From NCBI RefSeq assembly GCF_030272615.1, contig NC_081410.1, forward strand, positions 568,867,152 through 568,931,151: a stretch of DNA of 64,000 nucleotides, given 5' to 3'. The stretch is from Cryptomeria japonica (Eukaryota > Streptophyta > Pinopsida > Cupressales > Cupressaceae). Each line of letters begins with the position of its first letter. Positions within the stretch are counted from its first letter, which is position 1. Under the pieces are notes generated by a model. It saw only the letters and a program-made list of their open reading frames with translations, was not told the DNA's origin and did not search any database. Below are positions 1 through 10,917 of the stretch, in pieces. The position numbers and the translations under genes were made by a program.

Positions 1-899
1 TGCAAGTGAGGAATCTACAAAAGGTAAACCATCAAAGGAGGAGAAAGCAGATTCTGGCTGGGAACCGGTAGTGAGTCCATCATTTTTGTCAATTGACACC
101 TCGTAGGTTGAAAATAAAATCATTACCGAGATGAGTTCTACTGAACTCATGATGATGGTTGCACAAAAAATGATGAAGGAAGGATATATGGATAAAGGGG
201 TTATTGATTAGTCTATCATTATTTTGCATAGACTTGTCCCAGATTGCAAATTTGACAATGAAGTGAGCCCATCCAACAAGCTTAAGATAATCACTGAGCA
301 TATTTCAAAGGAATTCCAGTCTTTACAATAGATATCAAATGAATAGGCATTGGAGAGGTTTACACGGGAAAAGAGAACTACATTTGATCAGATGATTGAG
401 TCAGAGAGGAAGGAGATTAATGATAAGTTGAAGTTGATAGATAACTCTTTGAGATGGTGTACTAATATCTATAGAGTATGTTGTAACACAGGTTTGCTTA
501 CCATAGAGGCAGATAAAAGGATTAAGGATATTCAAGAGGAGATTGTAGGTATAGTTAATTCTTTTTATGGATCAAACTCTTTAACTACATCTATAGATGG
601 TAAGATTTTTGTTTTTGGAAGCCCAAGTTTTAGTTCTTGAGAGGGAAAAAGCTAAAATCATAAGGAGATACAGAAGTCTTAGAGGATTGGTGAGTCCCTG
701 GTTAGATTCATTAATTATAAATAAGAAAGAGTGTATAGATATGGTTGGTAAGCCCACATCAGCAGAGCTTAATGAGAAATAGTCATTTGCCCATATGCTA
801 AATGGACTAGTATATATTTCCAGCACTTTCAAATCTGGTTGGGATACTTATCTAGAGATTTTGGAGAAGGCCTATCTAAATGTTTTCAAATATATTTAG
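1..899 (+). pseudogene. C-terminal part of ORF2 of a pol-less LTR retroelement (decayed)
   Basis: The plus strand encodes broken pieces of a helical, Lys/Glu-rich protein ending at TAG 897-899. One open stretch runs 350-640, and another frame runs from about 597 to the end, so there is at least one frameshift plus several stops. The last segment, with residues such as FKSGWDTYLEILEKAYLNVF, matches LKKGWDSNLDTLKNYYVDIF at 49,487-49,600 on the minus strand. Both copies are therefore ends of the same protein family, and both lie just upstream of a polypurine tract and an LTR. I see no protease, reverse transcriptase or integrase motif. It may be a structural or accessory protein of a non-autonomous element; the biochemical function is unknown. 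The window cuts off its N-terminal part. Confidence 0.7.
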
Positions 900-1144
900 C
901 TCCGGTAAGGTATTTCGAGACATTCATTAATCTTTCATTTTTCATCTTGATTTTTGCTTTTTTCGTATTTTTGGTTAGCATTGATGTCAAAAGGGGAGTA
1001 TAGGTGAGAAGTATTTAGGAGATATGGAGCATTTTGTTTAGATGGATATTCAACTCAGGGGGAACAAGCTCATGATGAAACCGACAGATGGAAACCATGA
1101 TCATTTTTCACATGAGTTTTGTGATCAATGCCAAAGGGGGAGAT
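900..1144 (+). other. Retroelement 3' noncoding segment with polypurine tract
   Basis: Noncoding stretch between the ORF2 stop and the LTR. A purine run AAAGGGGGAGA at about 1,133-1,143 lies directly against the LTR start, the expected plus-strand priming site. A weaker purine run (AAAAGGGGAG) lies near 990. Confidence 0.7.
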
Positions 1145-2074
1145 TGTTGGCAATTGACACTCAATTGGTTGGTTTCATTATGTTTTCATTGATGGAAACA
1201 TGTCAACATGGTAACATGTCCCAACTTCATATTTTGGTTTAGTAGTGTACTGGTAGACACTTCACAGACACTTCATTGGCACCGGTTGGCTAGATGGATT
1301 TCATTGGTTACCTATAATGCAGGCCGACATGGTTTATATTTAGGTTATCGGTATTGGAGGCTGACATCATTTGGGAGATCTGGCATTAGAAATTGTTTTT
1401 GATATTCATGTATTTATGTTATTGAGCCGACATGTATATTCATATTGAAATTATCTTTGTAAGCTGACATAAGGAATGATGGATTGTAAAGGGGTATATA
1501 GGTTAGTTGACTAGATCATTTTGTAAGATGTATGTATGAGGAAATAATAAAGGAGATGTGAAATATATGAAAGAGATCATGTATGTGAGGATATATATGT
1601 AAGGGGTTATTCTAGTAAGGTATTAGGGTTTTAGACTGAAACAGACAAAGCTTAACCAATACTGTATTCAGGCATAGAAGAGGTTATCTTTGTAGTCCAA
1701 TCCTGTCTCTGGATTGTAGTCTGGATTTGTATGTAGTCAATGAGGCTCCTTTTGTGATTGAGCAGTGTGCTCTAGGCGGTTAGCCTTCCTGCAAGTGTTG
1801 GACCCTATATTTTGTAATATCTCTTCATATGGTCAGTGGATTGATATAGTGGGTCACAAATACCACCACGGTTTTTCCTCTTTTAGGTTTTCCACATATA
1901 ATTATGTGTGTTATGGTATTCATTTGTGTGATTGGATTATTCATTGCTTTACTTCTTTCAATATTATATGTATCGATATACTGGTTGGTGAAAGCATGTT
2001 TTAATAAGGTTAAAATTGATCATTCTGGTAGAACACCGATTCACCCCCCCTCTCAGTGTTCTTGGGTTCCAACA
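1145..2074 (+). mobile_element. 3' LTR of the pol-less retroelement (930 bp)
   Basis: Starts TGTTGGCAATTG directly after the polypurine tract and ends GGTTCCAACA, giving TG...CA ends inside a TGTTGG/CCAACA inverted pair. The last 40 bases contain ATTCACCCCCCCTCTCAGTG, a C-run close to the LTR end that also occurs in the copies ending near 3,180 and 4,695 and, reversed, at 28,020-28,050. The downstream flank is other LTR-like sequence, so no target duplication can be read. Confidence 0.8.
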
Positions 2075-3201
2075 TCTTTAAGTCATCTAAGTCCTATAGT
2101 TTAACCAGATAGACTTAACTGGTAAAGCAAAGACAGTTTTTATCAGAACCGATAGTTAGGACTTCAACCGGTAAATGACAGACAGTGTTACATTCTGACA
2201 ACTGGTACATGAAAATCATGAATATTGAGATGATGTGGTTTTACAGCAGCGTTGAAGACTATCAAATGAAGATATTTTCATGACCACACGTGTTGAATCA
2301 ATCAGATGAATGAGATTTGTTTGACAGAATAGATTAGTTGATGGAGACTTAACCGATAGTGATAAAAATCACTCAGACTGATAAAACGACACAGAATTGG
2401 ATTTGTTATGTTGGTGGTTGACTTAACTAAAGCATACAATGCAAGATTGTCTAGATGCATTAAACCTAGGGAATTGTAACAAGGTTCTAGCTGACCTTAT
2501 GATGATTTTAATCATGTCATGCGGTATGAAAGGATATATGCACATGAGCTTGATAGTGTGATAAATGATTAGCGAAATTTATATTTCACATAGTGCGATG
2601 ATCAGAGGAGTTGAGAAATGAAGTATTTGTGATGTTATAATGTTCTAAAGTGGATCTTATCATATACAAAAGGTGTTATACTGATATCATTTGTACTTGT
2701 TGTTTCCCTAATAGTTGCAACAAGAAAATCCTCTTACAAGTCACTCCTAATAGGGTGTAGTCAGATCCTAATAGTCTCGATCATTAACTCCTCTAACCAG
2801 GTGACACATTAACTTTTGTTTGCAAATCCAAGTTACTTCAGTAGCTCCTAATAGGCCTTGTCCTCACAAGCCTTTTTGTAAAGCTCTCAACCGAGCTTAG
2901 ACACTTCTAACAGGGTGTGCCCTTAACTAGGTGTTGTAGACCTTAACCAGTTAGATCTCTATACTATAGATAGTGGATCTTGTGGGTACTAACTCCCATC
3001 ATGGTTTTTCCCATTTGAGTTTTCCACGTGTAAACTCGTATGTCATGTGGTTTATGCTTTATGTGGTGATTGCATACTTGGTGTTACTTCTTACATGTCT
3101 ATTCAGTTTTAAGTTGGTGAAACTGGTATTCAGTTTTGTATTTTTTTTGCTATCACTGATTCACCCCCCTTCTCAATGCCTTATAATTTCATCAGAAGAA
3201 T
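2075..3201 (+). mobile_element. Diverged LTR-like copy, left of two in tandem
   Basis: Shares with the 3,202-4,734 copy a start region (TCATCTAAGTC followed by ACCGGTAAA motifs), a block of CTCCTAATAGG-type repeats, a 'GGTTTTTCCC..TTTGGGTTTTCCA' segment and a C-run GATTCACCCCCCTTCTCA near the end. It lacks the first ~165 bases of the other copy, apparently because the 1,145-2,074 LTR abuts it. No coding capacity is seen. Confidence 0.5.
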
Positions 3202-4734
3202 GTTGACATAATTGGCATAACTGATACAAATCAATAATGGTGACTGAAATGGTAAAGGACTGTTTGAGATGATATAGTGATGAAGAGATTGAGATTGTAT
3301 GATCAGATGACTTTGATCAGTTATTTGTATTGTCATTGATGGCAACTGATGTTTACTATGTTGTATTTTATCATCTAAGTCTTTTTGGTCTACCAAAAAT
3401 GCTTTACCAGTATTATAGACAATGAACTGGGAATTAGGAGCTTAACCGGTAAACAAGGAATGTTTTGATTTGATCTGGTGATTTATAATGATTGAAGTGT
3501 TGTGGTTTGGAATGTGAGCTTGCATCATTGTAATATGTATCTGACCGGAACCACAACATGTTTTGGTTATCCAAAATCTTGTTTATGATTTCTGTTGTAT
3601 TTTTGCTAGGGTTTAAGAAGGGTTTAAGGACTGGTAAATAATTCTCTTACCTGGTAATGATTTTTGGTTTGATGGTGATCTACATCAAGTTCAAATGTTG
3701 GTGATGACGTGGCACAAAACACATGAAGTGTTTGAAATATGTTTTGGCACTGGAGAGTGAATTTCTTTGGAATATGCAAAGTGCTTAGAGAAATATTCTA
3801 AGGGTTTGTGTTTGTATCAGATCGAGAAATGATGATCATTCAACAGTTGAAATTGATTTGTAATTGATTGTAATGATTCATATGATGATCGATGATGATC
3901 TGTAATGGGCTGTAAAAGACCTATGATGATCTATGTTGTAAGTCTTAGGGTTTTGTAATCGACTAAGTTGTAAAGGTTATTTATGTCAATACAATTGATG
4001 TTTAGTTTGTCACTAGTTTTGAGAAAAGTGTGAAGCCAAACCAGAGTATGAGATCTACCAGAGAGTAGAAGATTTGGAGCTTAATTGGATCTGATCAGGC
4101 AAGTAGTTAAGTGTTGTACCTAGATCATTCACTATTATTCTCTAACAATTACAACAGTCAAAATCCCTTAACCGGGTAGGTCCTAATAGGCCTTACATTG
4201 TAAATCCCTTAACCAAGTAGCTCTATATCAGAGTGTTAAATCCTCTTGCGAGGTTCATCCTAACAAGTCAAAGCTCCTAATAGGGCTCATCATCTAAATC
4301 CGTTAACCTGGTGACTCCTAATACAGTCTTCTCCTAATAGGGCATTATTGTAAGCTTCTAATCAAGCTAGGTTCCTAACAGGGCGCATTCTGAAAGAGTG
4401 CACAATTTTTCTGGGTACCAATTCCCACCGTGGTTTTTCCCTATTTGGGTTTCCATGTGAAAAACATGGTTTTCATATGGTGAATATTTTTAGGTGCTAT
4501 TATGTTTGACTTTTAGTTTATGCATATTGATGAACACTTAATGAGTTGTTCTGATAAACTGGTTTAACAACTGGTTATCAGTGATTATCGGTAATGGTAA
4601 AGAGTTTATTACTGGTTTATGTTTGATTTGAAGAAGTTTTATAAGTTCAAGTTTTAAGATTGAAATTATTGTTAATATTGATTCACCCCCCTCTAAGTAT
4701 TAACTGGATCCTCTAAGATTATCAATTACAACAA
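3202..4734 (+). mobile_element. Diverged LTR-like copy, right of two in tandem
   Basis: Begins TGTTGACATAATTGG and ends near TCAATTACAACA, compatible with TG...CA LTR ends. It contains ACCGGTAAAC motifs, CCTAATAGG-type short repeats (4,170-4,400) and GATTCACCCCCCTCTAAGT near its end. It lies directly against the previous copy with no internal domain between them. Boundaries are approximate; the right edge shares the microhomology ACAACAAATAAATAG with the chromovirus leader. Confidence 0.5.
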
Positions 4735-4862
4735 ATAAATAGCAGGAAAAAAACTGCTAGGCTATCCCATGCTAAACATTTAGCTAGCATAATAGGCTCA
4801 CACATAACCAGAGTACCTAGTGTAGAACCCAAAAATCATGAGTTATGCTTTGATACCAAAAG
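4735..4862 (-). other. Orphan chromovirus leader with primer-binding site beyond the 3' LTR
   Basis: Matches 15,614-15,751, the leader between the 5' LTR and gag of the chromovirus. It includes a primer site reading TGGTATCAAAGC on the minus strand at 4,847-4,858, one base away from the initiator-Met tRNA complement. A genuine 3' LTR should be followed by host DNA, so this is the start of a second, truncated internal region. Confidence 0.75.
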
Positions 4863-7618
4863 TTTAGCACCCACAAACAAACCCCAGGGATCTTACACTA
4901 ACAACCTAGAAATGGAGTAATTTTTTTTTTGTTTGCTAATTAAGTTTTCATTATACATACTCTAGGGAACATGATAAAGAATTAGTTCACTTAATTTCTT
5001 CTTAGTATTACATCTTAAATATTGATTGTCTAATTATGTTCTTGACATAACCGTAATATGCTTACATAGTCACATATCGCTCCCTAGGGCATACTGACGT
5101 CACTACTTAAATCCAATATTAACTTTATGATTCTTAATCCAAGCATTAGATTTACAACCAACATGACAATGCACATGTGCACCTAACTACCATAATATCC
5201 TCACACAAGATTATACCACATGGGTTTCCCTCTAATATCTTAATGTATTCTACCTTCCATAATGCTTAGCAACTACATAACTAAACATAAAATAAACCCC
5301 TCTATACAATAGATCCGTCTAGGATCCCCAAACCAAACAATCCTACGTATCTAAATGCCTTAGCTTACCTAATGCATTGATACTTCATACTCTTTCTAGT
5401 GCCTGATCATGAATGGGAAGCTTTTATCAAATGCATAATACTTAGGATTACCTATCCTTAAGTGTGACATGATCATTTCACCACCTACAAGTATAATGCA
5501 TCCAACTAGATGACCTATCATACAAGGTAATGCATAATCATCAATATATGATTCTACACATTCATCCTATAGATTGATTATGCCTTAACATGCTAAGGAA
5601 GAGGTCCTACTACCATTATCATTATGTTTCTATCACTTCCCACATATAAAATGCATCACTTTAATGCCATACAACCTAGTACTACCATGATCTTAACTGC
5701 ACTATTGCTGCCTATTCACATAATAAATTACCTATATGCCATTCTATCTAGTGCTTCCATAAAATGCATGCATACTCGCTTATCTATACTTCTTTATGAA
5801 AATTGACATTATCTACACATTGATTATTTTATTGCTGCCACCTTACTAATGCATACAAAACCTTTTATGTTCCTCAATGTAATTAGTCTTCTAAGTTTTT
5901 TCATGATTTTTAGTCTCATGGCTGATTTAGTTTCTATGATGCTAACTAATGTCTCTATTATATGTCATGTTTTCTTACTATATCATTAATGGTTTGACAA
6001 GATCTTTTTTAATAGTCACTACAAAAGTTTAAGGGGCTTATAAACAAGATCTAGTTCATCTAATTGTGTAGCATCCACATTCACGAAAATACATCTTTTT
6101 CATATAGTAGTTCCTTTCCATTGATTTAAGCACAAAATAATGAAAGTAAGTAAAGTATCTTTTCTTCATTAAAATATGAATATGCTCACATCTCCATTAC
6201 ATAAGATATTAATACCACATTAATTGTATATATTTCTTATCCAAGACTATTCTAATCGTGATCATTTAAGATACAACTTACTAAGTTTACGCTGCAACAT
6301 AAGCATGGCAAATTCATTTCAAAGGTTTATGTCTTCTCATCATCTTTAAAATACTTTTCAAATAAGGAACACTACCTACAAAGATATGTTACATCTCCAA
6401 CCATTACATAATAATATCATATGATGGTTCTATCGATTGTCCAACTCTAATGTGTAATCATGGACCCATAAAATACTACTATTACATAGTCTATATAATC
6501 ATGAGATTTACTCAATCTTTTCAAGTGATTCTTACACTATTACATAAAACCTACATTTAAATAATCACAAAGTTTCCAATACATAAATATGCTCCTAGAA
6601 ATCCATAGCCATCACGAAGAAAGGTCCAAGTCCAGGTATGAAGAAGCACATCAAGTAGGGAAAAGCTCCAATGGAAAAAAGCTCCAACCATCCAACTAAT
6701 GTGGAATGTACAAGGAACCACTCCCCAAGCTAGGAGATGTCACTAGGTGCCAACACACACACTACACTTAGGTGGACTCTTAAGACCAAAAGACTTCCAC
6801 ACACATGAACTAAACACCACTGTAAATAACAACCAAAGTAACTCCCAGAGGCTGACACAACATCAAGACATAAATGGGAATGTAAAACATAAGGGAAGCA
6901 CATGTACAATAGAGTGTCATCACATGTCATACTAAACACAAGGCTCTTGCCTAGGGCATGCGGAGCCATCTCAAGATTGAGAGACCAAGGGAGATTGGCT
7001 TACCATCTCCACGGTCTTCTCGTGCTTAGTCTAAAACATACTCCCTAGGAATAAGTCATGAGGCACTCTCAATTATTATATTTTTAATTATCTAAGTACC
7101 CATTCCCATTCATTAATTAGTTATCACTTGATTCAAACAAGGTAAACTTTGTTACACGCAAGAGGTCTGGGCTTCATGCATCCTTACAATGAACCTCATG
7201 ATACTCCATCTCTCGTGACCCTAGGTGTCGCAAAGGAGTCCACTCCCTTTACATGGACCCATAAACAAAATTTTGAGAGGCTCTAAGCTAATTAAGTAAA
7301 TCTGAAATGAAACATCATGCAGTACCAAACCATGCATAGACACATACTCATGCAAGTTAACATTATCATATAAGATAAACAAGCCTCTTGACCAATGAAA
7401 TACATAAACCAAGTTATAATGCTACTGCAACCAAATAAATATAAACTCAGCAAGGTCTTTACACTTGTTGTCCTTGGAATCAGTAACATAAGTAAACCAA
7501 CTCCGATGGTAAAACATCATGAGACATATCCAAATAACAATACAAGTCTTGTATCCAAACAATGGCATCAAAACTGAAACTAAAATCAATCTGAAATACA
7601 ACACATGCAAGACAACAT

Positions 7619-7958
7619 TGTTACAAGGTAGAGTTGTTGTTGCACCAAAAGATCAACCTCAATGCCCAATACAACCACTAGACATATAGAATCCATAGGA
7701 GGTTGTTCAACCATGTCACGAATCCCCACGAGGGATGTTGGCCCACTTCCAACAATCCCCCTCCCAGCATCACTCATCGTGGCCTGCATGATTTGAATCT
7801 GTGACCAAGCTCTGATACGACCTCTTACAAGCTAGGGTTGTCGTTGCATGAAAAGATCGACCTCAATGCCCGATACAACCACTAGACATATACAATCCAC
7901 AGGAGGTTGTTAAACCATGTCGTAAATCCTCGTAAGGGATGCTGGCCCACTACCAACA
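7619..7958 (-). mobile_element. TRIM (miniature LTR retroelement, 136-bp LTRs)
   Basis: Two 136-bp direct repeats, 7,619-7,754 and 7,823-7,958, share phrases such as CAACCTCAATGCCC / CGACCTCAATGCCC and the end ACCAACA / TCCAACA. The 68-bp interior read on the minus strand starts with a primer site TCGTATCAGAGC (7,809-7,820) two bases from the LTR and ends with the purine run GGGAGGGGGAT. It has no coding capacity, so it must be mobilised in trans. The partner LTR at 18,440-18,500 lacks it, so it inserted after the chromovirus. I could not identify a clean 5-bp target duplication. Confidence 0.85.
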
Positions 7959-8375
7959 AGCCTCTAGTACCAAAATGTACCATAGCACATTACGTAAAAT
8001 GACATCCACAATAGAAGATAATAAAATAAGTTGGGGCAGCATTTACATTACGCTTGTCCCATGTTGTAACTCGTGGGCTTCCCCCAAATCACATATGAGA
8101 TTTACATTTAAACATTTAAAAGTCATACACCCAATAATATATAAACTCACACAACAATTTGAGAACATAAACACACAACATTCAAATTACTAAATACATA
8201 TTTTTCCTAAACTACCGAGTACACTAATTACAAATGGTGAATGTATCAAACCCATCGAATGGGTGTTTAATTCAGCACACCCCATTCGAATATGGGTGAA
8301 TCCAAATGGCAGGCATCATCCTGTGAAGTGGTATTAAAAGATAGTCATCCCAACACCATGAAATCATAGTGTTGT

Positions 8376-8740
8376 TGTGTTGTGCACCCACCACGACATG
8401 GGTGGTGAAATGTACCCACCACATCATTGGTCGTGGTGTTGCACCTACCATGTTGTGGGTTGTGCTAAACACTCACCACGTCATGGTGGTGTTACTTCAC
8501 CCACCATGTTGTGAGTGGTGCTATGCACTACCATGACATTGGTGGTGCAGGGCACCCACCAGACCATGGGTGGTACTAGGCACCACCATGACATTGGTGG
8601 TGCAGGGCACCCACCAGACCGTGGGTGGTGCTAGGCACCACCACAACATTGGTGGTGCTACTACACCCACCATGCCATGGGTGGTGCAACAACATCCACC
8701 ATTTCGTAGGTGGTGCTGGCACCAAACCCACGATGTGGTT
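8376..8740. repeat. CACCCACCA / TGGTGGTG inverted tandem block in 3' LTR
   Basis: Alternating CACCCACCA..CATGGGTGGTG words recur roughly every 35-45 bp, each one a short potential hairpin. A (CAA)n tract follows at about 8,742-8,768. The partner LTR holds the equivalent block at 18,875-19,210 with different unit copy details. Confidence 0.75.
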
Positions 8741-10690
8741 TTAAAACAACAACAACAACAACAACAAATAACAAGAAACAAGGGGGCGACATAATAAGGA
8801 AAAAACCCCATCCAAAATATAGGAATGTAGAATGCAATAAATCATTAAAATAATAGAGTTTCTATGAACAAAATGAAAGAGAATCTAGAATAACAGATGA
8901 TCATCAAAATTGCTAGATACAGGCAATAGCAAACCTAAGCCTTACATTTCTTTTGATTCCAAATCATGAACAGGGAAACTTTAACAAATTGCAGATTTCA
9001 TATACAATGTTCTTACCCAACTACCATTAAAATAACAACACCCCCCATTATTTTCAATTTACATTACAAGACATTATCCCCACATTCACAGAGAATACAC
9101 ACAGAGTTTCAAATCTGGAAAAAAAAAGGAAAAACATGAAAGAAAAAGGAAGAACAGAGACCAACCTCTTCCCTGAGTGATGGAAGAGAAATCTCAGATG
9201 AAGGCCCTGCTCAAAGCCTCCAACAATCAGCACAATTCCACTCCAAAACCAAGCTCCGATTGCAAACAAAAAAAACCCCAAATTCACTAAGTTACAGAAG
9301 GAGATAATTGCAGAGAGAGCAAAAATGCTTTCACGACAAGCATAAATCAACAAAGGAAAAACAAAAAGCCCTAGACTCTCAATTAGCCAATGGGAATATT
9401 TTATTTAAAATATTACCCCCCTTCAACTTAGCAATATAATAAACTTATTTTTCCCATCATCTTTCATGGGATATTCAAATATCAATTAGAAATAAAAATC
9501 CAATTAAAAGTATATTACTCTCATCAACGTAATAATAACTAAAATATTATTACCACGTTATAATATAATAGATGGGGTAGTTATTTAATATTTACCATTA
9601 TTATCATTATTATTTTTTCCAAATATTCAAAATATTGCTATTAATAAAAATCATTTAAATAATCAAACCCATAATAATTAAATAAAGATTAAAATCGTCA
9701 ATAAATAAATAAGATCAATAAAGCGAAACAACTAAATAACTCAATAAATTAAATCAATCAAAGACATTAATTATTAAATAAAATCTCAATAATCCAAATA
9801 AATGTTAATTTAAATTCAATAGCGAGAAATAATTGAATAATAAAAAATCGTTAAATAATGCTATCTCTAATAAAATCATAAACTCTTATTAAATAATTAC
9901 TCAAATGCAATAAATCATTTATCACCAATTAAATAAATTAAACAGTCAATCCATTACTAAAATCAATAAATCATGATTAAACAAATTAAATAATTAATCT
10001 ATTAGTATAATTCAATAACCACAATTAAATAAATTCAATAGACTAAAATGTCAAACTCACCCTGCCACATACTCACAAATCATGATGATTGACACAACAT
10101 GGTGAAATTCACCAAGACTGGCGACAAGTAGTCAATGACAATCATAGAACTAGAGTGTGTGTAGGGAACCGATGACACCTCTAAACCACATATTTTCTAT
10201 CGGGAAGAAACACTCTTGTACCTGTAAAGCCAGGGGAGCTCGCACCCAGTTGCCTCGGAGGAATGAGTGTCTTAGTACCTGCAACCCTGCAACTACAATG
10301 AAGATACATGTGCATGTATATATATATACATACATAACAAGAAAATGGGAGAATGTCGCAATGGCACATCCGCTCGCCATGAGTGATGTGACATAGATTC
10401 CCCATGAAGACAGTCAAACAATATCCATACAGTGAACATATAACTCATGAACATCGCATCACTAGTAAATCAAAACTAGAGTTAGTATGTCCATTCCAAA
10501 ATGAGGCATAATCCATAGAATCTATCAAAGTACATGATAATCAAAATGCTATTACTATCCATGTATGCATCAATCATGATATAATACATTTAGTGATTAA
10601 CATCATAATAAACATCTAACCATGTAAAAATCATAATTAATCATGAGCATAGTCAATAACGTCAATTAGTGTAAGATCATGTAATGTCTA

Positions 10691-10806
10691 TCATCAACTG
10701 AAAAATGTAAATAGTCATAATCAATATCCATGCATCACATAAATCAAATCATCAACTGAAAAATGTAAATAGTCATAATCAATATCCATGCATCACATAA
10801 ATCAAA
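10691..10806. repeat. 58-bp tandem duplication near the LTR edge
   Basis: Two essentially identical copies starting TCATCAACTGAAAAATG at 10,691 and 10,749. The partner LTR (about 21,385-21,440) has one copy only, so the duplication is younger than the insertion. Confidence 0.85.
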
Positions 10807-10896
10807 TCATATCTAGCATATCCATTGCATAAAAATAAAGGTTCGATCAAGTAAATCCAAAATGAAATAAGAGTGTGCTCAAGAGTTGGCACTACA

Positions 10897-10912
10897 TCCT
10901 CCCTCCCTTGCC
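10897..10912 (-). other. Polypurine tract of the chromovirus
   Basis: Minus-strand reading GGCAAGGGAGGGAGGA directly upstream of the 3' LTR start TGTAGTGCC. It is the expected plus-strand priming site and fixes the LTR edge at 10,896. Confidence 0.85.
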
Positions 10913-10917
10913 CAGGC

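Larger units (their letters stand above)
4863..10896 (-). mobile_element. 3' LTR of the chromovirus (6,034 bp)
   Basis: Pairs along its length with 15,752-21,529. Plus-strand start is TTTAGCACCC (TGTAGCACCC in the partner) and the end is GGCACTACA. It is 256 bp longer than the partner: it carries the TRIM insertion at 7,619-7,958 and the 58-bp duplication at 10,691-10,806 but lacks the expanded microsatellite of the partner. An AT-rich block of AATAAA/TTAAAT words fills 9,360-10,060. No credible LTR-encoded protein is seen. Confidence 0.88.

Noticed and set aside
9054-9353. 99-residue hydrophobic frame within the 3' LTR
   Set aside because: The matching region of the 5' LTR near 19,540-19,760 carries a deletion and does not keep the frame.
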